Shown in pieces: positions 34,291 to 44,406 of a DNA stretch of 64,000 bases. Source of the DNA: Rhizobium sp. Root1203 (GTDB lineage Bacteria; Pseudomonadota; Alphaproteobacteria; Rhizobiales; Rhizobiaceae); assembly GCF_001424945.1 (NCBI RefSeq), contig NZ_LMCW01000045.1, positions 171,968 to 235,967 of the forward strand, read 5' to 3'. The first letter of the stretch is position 1; each line of letters starts with the position of its first letter. A program made the translations under genes and the position numbers. A model generated the notes under the pieces. That model was not told where the DNA came from and made no database searches. It saw only the letters and a list, made by a program, of their open reading frames with translations.

Positions 34291-35874
34291 TCACGCCATC
34301 GCTTCCAGTTCGGCGCGGTGGCGGTACATTGCCAGAAGCCGGCGGTAGTCCCGATCGTAAACGGCCCGCTTTCGCTCGTCCGGCGCGCGCACCTCGCCGC
34401 CGGGGTACATGGCCAGGCCAGCGGCAGGCAGATCCTTGTGCAGGCCGCACGCCACCGATGCGGCCATTGCCGTGCCGAGCAGAACCGCCTCGTTCATCTT
34501 CGGCACCACCACCTTGCATCCAGTCGCGTCCGAATAAAGTTCCATCAGGACGGGGTTCTTCACATGCCCGCCTGCGACATGAAGCGTGTCGGGGACATAG
34601 CCGTATTCCTTCATCTGCTCGAGGATGTGTCGAACCCCGAGCGCGATCGCAACAGCGGTACGCCAGTAGAGCGCGCACAGCCCCTCGAAGGACGTGTCGA
34701 GCGTCAGTCCGCTGATGGCGCCGACAGCATGCGGGTCGGCAAGCGGTGAGCGGTTGCCGTGAAAATCCGGCAGCACGAAGATGCGCGCACCGAACTCGTC
34801 CCCTTCCTCGGCGCGAAGCTGTGCAATGCGGGAAACGATTTTCTGATGCAGCGCAGCCGTCGGCTCGCCGCCGGCGGCATGCATGCGAACGATGTGATCG
34901 AGCAGCGCGCCGGTTGCCGACTGACCGGCCTCGACAAGCCAGGAGCCGGGAAAGACCGCTTCGTAGTATGGCCCCCACATGCCGTGACTTGGCTTTCGCT
35001 CGCGTGAAAACGATACGATACAGCTCGACGTGCCGGCAATGAGCGCCAATTGGCGCTCCAGTCTGCGTGGATCGTGCGCATCGCCGCCAAGCGCGCCGAG
35101 CGCGCCGGCATAGGCATCGACCATCCCCGCCGACACGTGGCAGGCAGTCGTCAGTCCCAGCGCCGAGGCGGCCTCCTGCGTCAGCGTCCCGACGCTGTCG
35201 CCGACCGGCACGGTATCGTCGGGCAGTCGTCCGCGAAGCTGCAGATCGGCAAGCCCGATCTGTTCAAGAAAATCCGGCTGCCAGCCTTTTTCCAGGTGCG
35301 CCAGATAATTCCACTTTGCCGTCAGCGTGCAGCGCGAGCGTGCAAGCGCCCCGGTTGCTTTCCAGGTCATGAAATCGGCGAGATCGAAGAGATAACCGGT
35401 ATTCATCCACGTACCCGGCAGCTTCGTCTTCAGCCACATCAGCTTCGGCATTTCCATTTCCGGCGACATGAAATGCCCCGAATGCTCCAGCACGGGATGC
35501 TTCGTCGCGGTACAGAAATCGGCTTCCTTGAGCGCTCGGTGATCGAGCCAGACGATGGTGTCGAAACGCCGCTCGCCCCCGGTCGAGACGCTGATCTGGC
35601 CGCCGTCGACGTCGCGAACGACGAGCGAGCATGTCGCATCGAAGCCCACCGCGCCGACCGACTCGGGCGCGGCACCCGACTGCTCCATCGCCTTGCGCAC
35701 CGCAATACAGACGGCCGACCAGATGTCTTCGGAATCGTGCTCCGCGTGATTCTCGCGCGGCCGGTTCATGATGATTGCGTGCTCGGCCTTGCCTAACAGC
35801 TGACCGTCGGCGTCGAACACGCCGGCGCGCGCGCTGCCCGTGCCGATATCGACCGCGACCACATGCTTCGGCAT
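34291..35874 (-). CDS. FGGY-family pentulose kinase
   Basis: 527 residues. FGGY carbohydrate kinase with the N-terminal ATPase motif VVAVDIGTGSARAGVFDADG, catalytic region FDTIVWLDHRALKEAD, and the C-terminal signature HVAGGHVKNPVLMELYSDATGCKV followed by EAVLLGTAMAAS. The length and pattern fit the ribulokinase-like (TIGR01315-type) branch rather than classical XylB. It is the last gene of the smo/mtl operon and its start overlaps the HAD stop (TAATG). It may phosphorylate D-xylulose or D-ribulose formed from pentitols. Confidence 0.85.
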   Translation of the reverse strand: MPKHVVAVDIGTGSARAGVFDADGQLLGKAEHAIIMNRPRENHAEHDSEDIWSAVCIAVRKAMEQSGAAPESVGAVGFDATCSLVVRDVDGGQISVSTGGERRFDTIVWLDHRALKEADFCTATKHPVLEHSGHFMSPEMEMPKLMWLKTKLPGTWMNTGYLFDLADFMTWKATGALARSRCTLTAKWNYLAHLEKGWQPDFLEQIGLADLQLRGRLPDDTVPVGDSVGTLTQEAASALGLTTACHVSAGMVDAYAGALGALGGDAHDPRRLERQLALIAGTSSCIVSFSRERKPSHGMWGPYYEAVFPGSWLVEAGQSATGALLDHIVRMHAAGGEPTAALHQKIVSRIAQLRAEEGDEFGARIFVLPDFHGNRSPLADPHAVGAISGLTLDTSFEGLCALYWRTAVAIALGVRHILEQMKEYGYVPDTLHVAGGHVKNPVLMELYSDATGCKVVVPKMNEAVLLGTAMAASVACGLHKDLPAAGLAMYPGGEVRAPDERKRAVYDRDYRRLLAMYRHRAELEAMA

Positions 35875-36563
35875 TAAAGGTGCATCCCGTCCTGCTTGTG
35901 TTTTCGGACAAGGTGTATCAAATCCGGCATTGCGTCAAACACGGCTTCGGGCGAAAGCCGGTCAAGCTCAGCGCGATAGCCGGCAAAGTTGGCGTGCGAG
36001 CCGCCGGTGAAGGCAAAGACCCTCATCCCGGCCGCCTTGGCAGCTTCGATCCCGGCGGGACTGTCTTCGATGACCACGCAGTTGGCCGGCTCGACACGCA
36101 TTTCGCGCGCCGCATGCAGGAAGAGGTCCGGTGCCGGCTTGCCGTTCTTGACCATCGTTGCGCTGAAAATGTCAGGCAGCCGGTCGATCAGGCCGGTCAC
36201 CGTCAGCGACAGGCGGATGCGTTCCACCTGGCTGGACGATGCGACGCAACAGGGGATACCGATCCCGTCGATCGTCGCGGCGATCCCCTCGATCGGCTTT
36301 AACTCCTTGCGGAAGCGGGCATAGAGATCGGTGCGGATCTGATCGAGAAATGCCTGGCCCGGATGAACATTGAACTCGTTCTTCATCGTGTCGATGACTG
36401 TCGTCAGGCTGCGCCCGAGGAAGCGACCATAGACCTCCTCCTCGCTGATCGGCACACCGAGATCGTTCATCGCCTTCACGAGAACGCTGACCGAAATCGG
36501 CTCGCTATCGACCAGGACGCCATCGCAATCGAAAATAACCAGCCGTGTTTCAGCGTCAGCCAT
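35874..36563 (-). CDS. HAD-superfamily phosphatase (beta-phosphoglucomutase-like)
   Basis: 229 residues from the ATG at 36563, where similarity starts. Motif I DCDGVLVDSEP near residue 10, motif II CVASSSQ near 105, motif III KNGKPAPD near 145 and motif IV VIEDSPAGIEAAKAAGM near 165. The helical cap identifies subclass I (PGMB/YqaB-type), acting on sugar phosphates. It lies between mtlK and the FGGY kinase, so it may clear a toxic or surplus sugar phosphate of the polyol pathway. Confidence 0.86.
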   Translation of the reverse strand: MADAETRLVIFDCDGVLVDSEPISVSVLVKAMNDLGVPISEEEVYGRFLGRSLTTVIDTMKNEFNVHPGQAFLDQIRTDLYARFRKELKPIEGIAATIDGIGIPCCVASSSQVERIRLSLTVTGLIDRLPDIFSATMVKNGKPAPDLFLHAAREMRVEPANCVVIEDSPAGIEAAKAAGMRVFAFTGGSHANFAGYRAELDRLSPEAVFDAMPDLIHLVRKHKQDGMHL

Positions 36564-36645
36564 GGCAGACCCAATCGGAATTTGTACGAAAGAACGCGCC
36601 GCACAAGGGTGGGCGTGTGCCGGCAAGGAATGCCGCATCCAATAC

Positions 36646-38127
36646 TTACACCGCGAGCTTGTTGTCGAGATAGCGTTGCAGGGTCTCGCGCGTGCCCTTT
36701 TCCCACAGGGTTTTCAGCGCATGCGCGAAACGTTTGCGGAACAGGTCCGATGTCGACACCTCGCCGAAGATATCGTCGAAGGCGAGGAAAGCCATCGGAT
36801 CGTCCTTTGCCTTCAGTGCGGCCGCATGCAGCCGATCGGCGCTGGCGTCGTTAAACGCGATTTCTGCGCCGCTGTCGGTCGTGCCTGCGAAGTAACGGCA
36901 CCATAGCGCCGACACCAGCGAAAGGCCGACGACGTCCCTGCCCTGGCGCAAATTGTCCAGCGTCGAGGGCAGGATGAATTTCGGCTGCCGGTTAGACCCG
37001 TCCTGCGCCAGGCGCGGGATCGTGTCGGCGATCTTGGGGTTCAGCAGGCGATGCTCGATGAGGCCAAAATAGTCCGCCAGCGACGTGTTCGGGACCGGCG
37101 GCACGATCGGAATGATCTCGTCATTCTCGAGTTTGGCGAGAAACGCCCGGATCAGCGGGTCCATCATTGCATCGTGCACGAAATGGATGTCCATTAGCGC
37201 CGCCGGATAGGCGATTGCCGCATGGCCGCCGTTCAGGATGCGGATCTTCATATGCTCGTATGGCGTCACATCTGGAACGAAGGTCACGCCTACCTTTTCC
37301 AGCGCCGGGCGACCGGCGGTGAACTTGTCCTCCAGCACCCATTGCTTGAACTCTTCGCAATAGACCGGCCAGTTGTCCTCGATACCGAACGCATCCTTCA
37401 GGAGATCAATTTCACGCTGGCCCGTCGCCGGTGTAATGCGGTCCACCATCGCGTTCGGGAAAGAGACATTCACCTTTATCCAATCTGCGAAGGTCGGATC
37501 CGACAGCTGGGCGACGCCGACGACGGCATTCGAAGTGACGATGCCGTTGTGGGGAATATTGTCGCAGGACATGACGGTAAAGGGGACAAGGCCCTTGTCC
37601 CGGCGCGCCTTCAACCCGGCCACGATAAGACCGAAGACCGTCTTCGGCTTGGTCGGATTCTGGCCATCGGCGGCAATCGCCGGATGCGCCGGATTGAACT
37701 TGCCCGACGCATCGATGAAATAGCCGCCCTCGGTGATCGTCATCGACACGATGCGGATATCGGGATCGGTGAGTTTGGCGATGATCGCCTCGGAATCGCC
37801 GATTGGCAGGATGTCGGTCATCGGCCCGGTGACGCGGGCCGTTGTCTTGTTGTTGTCCTGCTCGACGACCGTCGTCAGGAAATCCTGCGCGGTGAGCTTG
37901 TCGCGCATCGCGGCATCGGAGGGCAGCATACCTGCTCCGACGATCGCCCAGTCGTGGTCCTGGCCTTCGTTGAAAAGGTCATCGAGATAGATCGCCTGGT
38001 GGGCGCGATGGAAATTCCCCACGCCGAAGTGCACGATGCCGGCCCTCAGCGACGCCCGCTCGTAGGCTGGTATGGCGGCGGTCTTTGCCGCTTCGGAAAG
38101 CGTAGCCAGCGATAGTTTGCACGTCAT
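36646..38127 (-). CDS. mtlK: Mannitol 2-dehydrogenase (long-chain polyol dehydrogenase)
   Basis: 493 residues. Long-chain dehydrogenase of the mannitol dehydrogenase family: NAD-binding HFGVGNFHRAHQAIY near 32, VSMTITEGGYF near 130, the catalytic stretch FTVMSCDNIPHNGIVTSNAVV near 190-210, and the C-terminal domain with ILNGGHAAIAYPAALM near 300. It oxidises D-mannitol to D-fructose and often D-arabinitol to D-xylulose. RBS GAGGACTGAGAC. It follows smoK after 124 bases. Confidence 0.92.
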   Translation of the reverse strand: MTCKLSLATLSEAAKTAAIPAYERASLRAGIVHFGVGNFHRAHQAIYLDDLFNEGQDHDWAIVGAGMLPSDAAMRDKLTAQDFLTTVVEQDNNKTTARVTGPMTDILPIGDSEAIIAKLTDPDIRIVSMTITEGGYFIDASGKFNPAHPAIAADGQNPTKPKTVFGLIVAGLKARRDKGLVPFTVMSCDNIPHNGIVTSNAVVGVAQLSDPTFADWIKVNVSFPNAMVDRITPATGQREIDLLKDAFGIEDNWPVYCEEFKQWVLEDKFTAGRPALEKVGVTFVPDVTPYEHMKIRILNGGHAAIAYPAALMDIHFVHDAMMDPLIRAFLAKLENDEIIPIVPPVPNTSLADYFGLIEHRLLNPKIADTIPRLAQDGSNRQPKFILPSTLDNLRQGRDVVGLSLVSALWCRYFAGTTDSGAEIAFNDASADRLHAAALKAKDDPMAFLAFDDIFGEVSTSDLFRKRFAHALKTLWEKGTRETLQRYLDNKLAV

Positions 38128-38170
38128 GTCTCAGTCCTCTTGAAGGTCTTCGGGATCGCGGATGACCCCT

Positions 38171-38188
38171 GGGATCACTGACGATCCC
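38171..38188. repeat. Intercistronic hairpin between smoK and mtlK
   Basis: GGGATC-N6-GATCCC lies in the 124-base gap where smoS is found in related operons. A wider imperfect pair (GTGCG...CGCAC, 38196-38222) lies beside it on the smoK side. No T-run follows, so it is more likely a processing or stability element than a terminator. Confidence 0.45.
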
Positions 38189-38251
38189 GGTACCGTGCGT
38201 CGGGCACCTTGTCCGGCGCACGCTGTCGTCCCCAACCCGGCAAGCGGCCCT

Positions 38252-39250
<999 letters not shown>

Positions 39251-39267
39251 GTTTCTCTCCCTTAGTC

Positions 39268-40098
39268 TTATTTCACCGCGCCGAAGGTCAGGCCGCGGAC
39301 GAGTTGTTTCTGGCTGAACCAGCCGAGGATCAGGATCGGAGCGATCGCCATTGTAGAGGCGGCCGAAAGCTTGGCGTAGAACAGGCCCTCGGGGCTGGAA
39401 TAGGAAGCGATGAACGCCGTCAGCGGTGCCGCTTTCGAAGCGGTGAGATTCAGCGTCCAGAAGGCTTCGTTCCATGCCAGGATGATATTGAGGAGCAATG
39501 TCGAGGCAATGCCCGGCACCGCCATCGGCGTCAGCACGTAGATGATTTCCTTGGCCAGCGAGGCGCCGTCCATGCGCGCCGCCTCCAGAATCTCCCCGGG
39601 GATTTCCTTGAAGTAGGTGTAGAGCATCCACACGATGATCGGCAGGTTGATGAGCGTCAGGATGATCACCAGGCCGAGGCGGCTGTCCAGCAGACCTGTG
39701 TTCCGGAACATCAGGTAGATGGGGATCAGCGCGCCGACCGGCGGCATCATCTTGGTCGACAGCATCCACATCAGGACATCCTTGGTGCGCTTGGTCGGCG
39801 AAAACGCCATGGCCCAGGCGGCCGGGATCGCGATGATCAGCCCGATCAGCGTCGAGCCGAAGGAGATGATCACCGAGTTCATGAAGTGGTTCAGATAGTT
39901 CGACCGGGACTGCACCTCGGCGTAGTTCTCCGTGGTCCAGTGGAAGAAGAGGAATTGCGGCGGAGAGGCGATCGCATCGGCCTCCGTCTTGAAGCTCGTC
40001 AGGAACGTCCAGAGGATCGGGAAGAAGATCAGGATGCCGATCGTCCAGGCGATCGCGGTCATGACGACCTTGCGCTGAGTGGTGACTTTTCTGGCCAT
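39268..40098 (-). CDS. smoG: Polyol ABC transporter permease SmoG
   Basis: 276 residues from the ATG at 40098, one base after the smoF stop. Six membrane helices; first helix VVMTAIAWTIGILIFFPILW; EAA loop EAARMDGASLAKEIIYVLTPMAVPG near residue 185. It is of the MalG type and ends TFGAVK. Partner of SmoF in the membrane. Confidence 0.92.
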   Translation of the reverse strand: MARKVTTQRKVVMTAIAWTIGILIFFPILWTFLTSFKTEADAIASPPQFLFFHWTTENYAEVQSRSNYLNHFMNSVIISFGSTLIGLIIAIPAAWAMAFSPTKRTKDVLMWMLSTKMMPPVGALIPIYLMFRNTGLLDSRLGLVIILTLINLPIIVWMLYTYFKEIPGEILEAARMDGASLAKEIIYVLTPMAVPGIASTLLLNIILAWNEAFWTLNLTASKAAPLTAFIASYSSPEGLFYAKLSAASTMAIAPILILGWFSQKQLVRGLTFGAVK

Positions 40099-40099
40099 C

Positions 40100-40972
40100 T
40101 CAAGTCTCCAGATTCTTGCCGACGAGGCGGACAAGGAAGATCGCGACGATGTTGGCAAGGATGACGGCAACGATACCGCCCGCCGAAGCGCCGCCGATAT
40201 CGAACTGCAGAAGCGCTTGCACATAGACGAGGTAGGTAAGGTTCGTGCTCTGCGTGCCGGGGCCGCCATTGGTGGTGACCAGGATTTCGGCAAAGACGGA
40301 AAGCAGGAAGATCGTCTGGATCAGGATCACCACCGTGATGGCGCGGGCCATATGCGGCAGGATGATGTAGATGAACTTCGAGATCGCGCGCGCGCCGTCC
40401 ATTTCGGCGGCTTCCTTCTGCTCTTCGTCGAGCGACTGCAACGCCGTCAGCATGATGAGAGTCGCAAAAGGCAACCACTGCCAGGCGACGATCAGGATGA
40501 TCGAAAACAGCGGCGCATTCGCCAGCCAGTCATAGGGCTGCAGGCCGACGGCCTTGGCGAGATGTGCGAACAGCCCGTTGACGGGGTTCATGAACATGTT
40601 CTTCCACACGAGTGCCGCAACCGTCGGCATCACGAAGAAGGGCGCGATCACCAGAATGCGGACGATCCCCTGACCATAAATGTCCTGGTCGAGCAGCAGT
40701 GCAAAGAGGATGCCGCCGACGACAGTGATCAGAAGAACGCCGAGCACCAGCAGCAGCGTGTTGAGCAGCGCTGCGAAGAAGGCCGGATCGGTCAGGAAGT
40801 ACTTGTAGTTCAGAAAGCCGACGAAACTCTCCATTCCCGGGCTGAGCAGATTATAATTCAAAAGAGAAAAATAGATCGTCATCGCAAGGGGGACGATCAT
40901 CCACAGGAAGAGAAGCACGACGGAGGGTGCTATCATCAGCCGGGCTGCGGAGCGGGTATGTAACGTTGCCAT
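40100..40972 (-). CDS. smoF: Polyol ABC transporter permease SmoF
   Basis: 290 residues. MalF-type permease: an N-terminal helix (LMIAPSVVLLFLWMIVPLAM) and five more; EAA loop EAAEMDGARAISKFIYIILPHMA near residue 200. It follows the intra-operon terminator after smoE, so its expression should be lower than that of the binding protein. Confidence 0.92.
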   Translation of the reverse strand: MATLHTRSAARLMIAPSVVLLFLWMIVPLAMTIYFSLLNYNLLSPGMESFVGFLNYKYFLTDPAFFAALLNTLLLVLGVLLITVVGGILFALLLDQDIYGQGIVRILVIAPFFVMPTVAALVWKNMFMNPVNGLFAHLAKAVGLQPYDWLANAPLFSIILIVAWQWLPFATLIMLTALQSLDEEQKEAAEMDGARAISKFIYIILPHMARAITVVILIQTIFLLSVFAEILVTTNGGPGTQSTNLTYLVYVQALLQFDIGGASAGGIVAVILANIVAIFLVRLVGKNLET

Positions 40973-41023
40973 GGCGACGACCGATCATGTCTGGAGGGGC
41001 GAACGGCTGCAGGGCAGCTAGGT

Positions 41024-41061
41024 AAAAAAGGCCGCCGACGCAATTCGGGCATCCGGCGGCC
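41024..41061 (-). terminator. Internal terminator between smoE and smoF
   Basis: On the minus strand GGCCGCCG pairs with CGGCGGCC (41054-41061 / 41030-41037) and runs straight into T6 (41024-41029). It is a strong intrinsic terminator placed 44 bases after the smoE stop and 52 before the smoF start. Partial read-through would give more binding protein than membrane parts. Confidence 0.88.
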
Positions 41062-41105
41062 TAGAGGGGCGGGAGGTCAACGATCCCACCGTTCTCAGGA
41101 GGTTA

Positions 41106-42416
41106 TTATTTGATGTAACCGGCCTTGGTCATTTCGCGGGTCGTCAGCTGCTGGGCGCTCTGCAGAGCCTGGTCGACCGATACCTGGCCGGCGAGAGCTG
41201 CGGAGAACTGCTGGCCGACGGCCGTGCCGATGCCCTGGAATTCCGGGATCGCCACGAACTGGACACCGACATAGGGGACCGGCTTGACGGTCGGCTTCGT
41301 CGGGTCAGCCGCGTTGATGCTGTCGAGCGTCATCTTCGCGAAAGGAGCTGCCTTCTGGTAATCCGCGTTCGCATAGAGCGAAGAGCGTGTACCGGGAGGT
41401 GCGTTCAGCCAGCCTTCCTTTTCGGCGACGAGGTTGGTGTAGTCCTTGCTCGTTGCCCATGCGACGAACTTCTCTGCCGCTTCGACCTTCTGCGAGCCTG
41501 CCGGAATGGCGAGGTTCCAGGCCCAGAGCCAGTTGCCGCGCTTGCCGAGCCCCTTGTCCGGAGCCAGTGCGAAGCCGACCTTGTCGGCAACCTGCGACTG
41601 CTTCGGATCGGAGACGAAGGATGCAGCAACCGTTGCGTCGATCCACATGCCGCACTTGCCGGTCTGGAAGAGCGCCAGGTTTTCGTTGAACCCGTTCGAA
41701 GAAGCGCCCGGAGGTCCGGCGTCCTTCATCAGGTTGACGTAGAAGTCCAGCGTGTCTTTCCACTCCGGCTGATCGAACTGCGGCTTCCACTGCTCATCGA
41801 ACCAGCGTGCGCCGAAGGAGTTCGACATAGCCGTCAGGAAGGCCATGTTCTCGCCCCAGCCGGCCTTGCCGCGCAGGCAGATGCCGTAGATTTCCTTGTC
41901 CTTGTCGGTGATCTTCTTCGCGGCGTCCGCGATGAAGTCCCAGGTCGGCGCGTCGGGCATCTTCAGCCCGGCAGCCTCGAACAGGTCCTTGCGGTACATG
42001 ACCATCGAGCTTTCGCCGTAGAAGGGAGCCGCATAGAGCTTGCCGTCGGCGGTAAGACCGCTCCGGATCGCCGGCAGCAGGTCGTCGGCGTCGTAGTCCT
42101 TGCCGAGGTTGTCGAGCGGAAGCAGCCAACCCTGCTTGGCCCAGATCGGAACTTCGTACGTGCCGATCGTCAGAACGTCGTACTGACCGCCCTTGGTCGC
42201 GATGTCGGTCGTAACCTTCTGACGCAGGACGTTTTCTTCGAGCGTTACCCACTCGAGGTCGATGTCGGGGTTCTTTTTCTTGAAGTCATCCGTCAGCTTC
42301 TGCATCCGGATCATGTCGCCGTTGTTCACGGTCGCGATCGTCAGCGTTTCAGCCGAAGCCATGCCAGCAAACGCCAGTGCCGAGCATGCGCCCAGCAGGA
42401 AAGTTTTCAATGTCAT
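41106..42416 (-). CDS. smoE: Sorbitol/mannitol ABC transporter binding protein SmoE
   Basis: 436 residues from the ATG at 42416 (GGGAGGAAGAT upstream) with a clear signal peptide (MTLKTFLLGACSALAFAGMASA, cut before ETLTIATV). Family 1 extracellular solute-binding protein: TIATVNNGDMIRMQKLTDDF, GTYEVPIWAKQGWLLPLDNL, YRKDLFEAAGLKMPDAPTWD and GKCGMWIDATVAASFV. First gene of the smo operon with promoter and operator directly upstream. It captures polyols in the periplasm. Confidence 0.92.
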   Translation of the reverse strand: MTLKTFLLGACSALAFAGMASAETLTIATVNNGDMIRMQKLTDDFKKKNPDIDLEWVTLEENVLRQKVTTDIATKGGQYDVLTIGTYEVPIWAKQGWLLPLDNLGKDYDADDLLPAIRSGLTADGKLYAAPFYGESSMVMYRKDLFEAAGLKMPDAPTWDFIADAAKKITDKDKEIYGICLRGKAGWGENMAFLTAMSNSFGARWFDEQWKPQFDQPEWKDTLDFYVNLMKDAGPPGASSNGFNENLALFQTGKCGMWIDATVAASFVSDPKQSQVADKVGFALAPDKGLGKRGNWLWAWNLAIPAGSQKVEAAEKFVAWATSKDYTNLVAEKEGWLNAPPGTRSSLYANADYQKAAPFAKMTLDSINAADPTKPTVKPVPYVGVQFVAIPEFQGIGTAVGQQFSAALAGQVSVDQALQSAQQLTTREMTKAGYIK

Positions 42417-42440
42417 ATCTTCCTCCCAGAAGATGATTGC

Positions 42441-42457
42441 GAGCATTCGCTTTGCTC
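42441..42457. promoter_or_regulatory. Putative SorC operator at the smoE transcription start
   Basis: GAGCA-N7-TGCTC lies from about +1 to +17 of the predicted smoE promoter. It shares half-sites and 7-base spacing with the repeat at 42557-42577. A bound regulator here would block initiation. Confidence 0.6.
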
Positions 42458-42464
42458 ATGGGCA

Positions 42465-42493
42465 ATTACTCACCGCGACGCAAAAAATGTCAA
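42465..42493 (-). promoter_or_regulatory. smoE promoter
   Basis: Minus strand TTGACA (42488-42493) and AGTAAT (42465-42470) with a 17-base spacer, about 50 bases before the smoE ATG. The spacer is T-rich at its start. Confidence 0.65.
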
Positions 42494-42556
42494 TCACCAA
42501 TCGTTGCTGCAACAGCGAAGGAACGAGTTATCTATTTGATTTTTCTAAAAAATATT

Positions 42557-42577
42557 TTTGCTCACGGCTTGAGCAAA
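42557..42577 (-). promoter_or_regulatory. TTTGCTC-N7-GAGCAAA repeat at the regulator 3-prime end
   Basis: Perfect 7-bp arms overlap the stop codon of the SorC gene. On the minus strand it is followed by AATATTTTTTAG, so it can be read as the terminator of the regulator gene. Its match to the GAGCA-N7-TGCTC site at 42441 also allows an auxiliary operator role for looping. Confidence 0.6.
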
Positions 42578-43515
42578 TACTCAGCAACCTCTTCATCCGT
42601 GATCAGACCGTTGATCTGATGTCCGGTAACGGCAGCCTTGATCGCCCTGAATTTCCGCTTTCCCTTGCCGATACCGATCACCGTCGACGAATCGCGCGAG
42701 GGAATGGACGCAGAGGCGACACGCTCATTGATGGGATTGTCGAGAAGCTTGCCATCCGCGTCGAAAATCCAACCGCAAATCTCGCCGACCGCGCCGTTGC
42801 GCATCAGCTCCATCATCTCGTCCTTCTCAAGGAACCCGTCGACGCAGAGCGGTCCGTCGATGCCGAGTTCGCCGATGCCGACGAAGGTAACGTCGGCCTG
42901 CGCACTCATCTCCAGCGTCGCCCGCACCAATTGCTGCGCGTGCAGCGTTTCCCGCTCTTCCGCCGAGGTAACAAGGACCGGCAGCGGCATTGGGAAATGC
43001 CGCGCCTTGACCGCATCGGCCATGCTGAAGATCACGTTGTAATAGGCTGCCGAGCCATCCGGCGCGATATTGCCGGTCAGGGACACGATTCGATGCTTGG
43101 GACATTCGATGGCCGGAAGCTGATCGACGGCAGCTTTTAGCGTACGGCCCGTTCCGACCGCGAGCACGATCGGATCTGGCTTTTTCAGCCAGCGTTCGAT
43201 CTCGGCCGCCGCCGACTCGGCGATGCCGACCGTCGTCGAACCCGAAACCGGATCACTGGGCACCACCTCGACATGCTTGAGATCGTATTTCTTGCGAACG
43301 GCATCCGCCAGTTCCAGGCACGCAGCGATCGGGTGGTCAAGGCGCACCTTGATCAGCCGCTCTGCAACGGCCAGCGACACCAGACGCTGTGCCGACTGCC
43401 GCGAAATGCCCATCGCGGCAGCAATCTCATCCTGGGTTCGTCCGGCAACATAATACAGCCAGCCGGCGCGCGCCGCATCGTCCAGCCTTCCGGGTGTCTC
43501 TGATCGTTTTACCAT
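42562..43515 (-). CDS. SorC/DeoR-type regulator of the polyol operon
   Basis: 317 residues from the ATG at 43515 (MVKRSETPGRLDDAARAGWL); the frame is open further upstream but no similarity or ribosome binding site is seen there. HTH near 15-55 (RTQDEIAAAMGISRQSAQRLVSLAVA) and a SorC effector domain with AVGTGRTLKAAV, VSLTGNIAPDG and FVGIGELGIDGPL. Same strand and directly upstream of smoE, so it is the expected regulator of polyol use, sensing a sugar or sugar phosphate. Confidence 0.88.
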   Translation of the reverse strand: MVKRSETPGRLDDAARAGWLYYVAGRTQDEIAAAMGISRQSAQRLVSLAVAERLIKVRLDHPIAACLELADAVRKKYDLKHVEVVPSDPVSGSTTVGIAESAAAEIERWLKKPDPIVLAVGTGRTLKAAVDQLPAIECPKHRIVSLTGNIAPDGSAAYYNVIFSMADAVKARHFPMPLPVLVTSAEERETLHAQQLVRATLEMSAQADVTFVGIGELGIDGPLCVDGFLEKDEMMELMRNGAVGEICGWIFDADGKLLDNPINERVASASIPSRDSSTVIGIGKGKRKFRAIKAAVTGHQINGLITDEEVAEYLLKP

Positions 43516-43752
43516 CAACTCTATCTGCCGCGCGGCCTGGACCGGCGTCTTGCCGGAGAACACTCTTGAGTCTGTATTAAACCAGATCAAAACAAAATTC
43601 GGACAAATGTCGAGTGCGTCGCGAAAATGTGCAACCCATTTTGATGCTGTGCGAATCCGGATGGGTGCCATCTCAACGTCATCTTTCGCTTTCGAAGCGT
43701 CGCTTGACCGCATACCGAACTGCAAGCTAACTGGGGTGGAGAGGGAAAATCC

Positions 43753-44406
43753 GTGCGAATTCTGCTGGTTGAAGACGACAGGATGATTGGCGAGGCGGTG
43801 CGCGACCACGTCGCTGCCTCAAATCACGCTGTCGATTGGGTCACGAATCTTGCCGATGCCGACGCAGCGGCGGGGCCTGTCGAGTACGGCCTGATGTTGC
43901 TCGATCTCCAGCTTCCGGATGGAAGTGGCATCGATTTCCTCCGAAGCATTCGCAGCCGCGATCTGCGGACCCCGGTCATCATTCTCACCGCGCGCGACCA
44001 GATATCGGACCGAATCGAAGGCCTTAACGCCGGGGCCGACGACTATCTCGTGAAGCCCTTCAATCTGGACGAGCTGGAGGCGCGCATCATGGCCGTCGCG
44101 CGCCGCTACGACGCCAATCCGCATCCGGTCATTCGCATCACCGATATCGAGATCGACCGCCCGCAGCACAGGATGTCGGTGGCGGGCGTGCCGATCATCC
44201 TGACCAGCCGCGAATGGGCAGTGCTGGATCTGCTGACGGCGCGTCCCGGAGCCATCGTTTCCAAACACCGCATCGAAGAAGCGCTTTACGCATTCGGTTC
44301 GGAGATCGAGAGCAACACGGTTGAAGTCTACGTCAGCCGGCTGCGCAAGAAAATCGGCAAGGATCGCATCCGGACCGCACGCGGCATTGGCTACACGCTT
44401 GGATGA
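43753..44406 (+). CDS. OmpR-family response regulator
   Basis: 217 residues from a GTG behind GGAGAGGGAAAATCC. Receiver domain (1-115) with acidic pocket VEDD at 7-10 (EDD at 7-9), phosphoacceptor D51 (LLDLQLPDG), T79 and K101 (LVKPF). C-terminal winged HTH (about 125-217) with LTSREWAVLDLLTARPGAIVSK and VYVSRLRKKIG. Similar in layout to the QseB/TctD group. Overlaps the kinase gene by 4 bases. Confidence 0.93.
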   Translation: MRILLVEDDRMIGEAVRDHVAASNHAVDWVTNLADADAAAGPVEYGLMLLDLQLPDGSGIDFLRSIRSRDLRTPVIILTARDQISDRIEGLNAGADDYLVKPFNLDELEARIMAVARRYDANPHPVIRITDIEIDRPQHRMSVAGVPIILTSREWAVLDLLTARPGAIVSKHRIEEALYAFGSEIESNTVEVYVSRLRKKIGKDRIRTARGIGYTLG

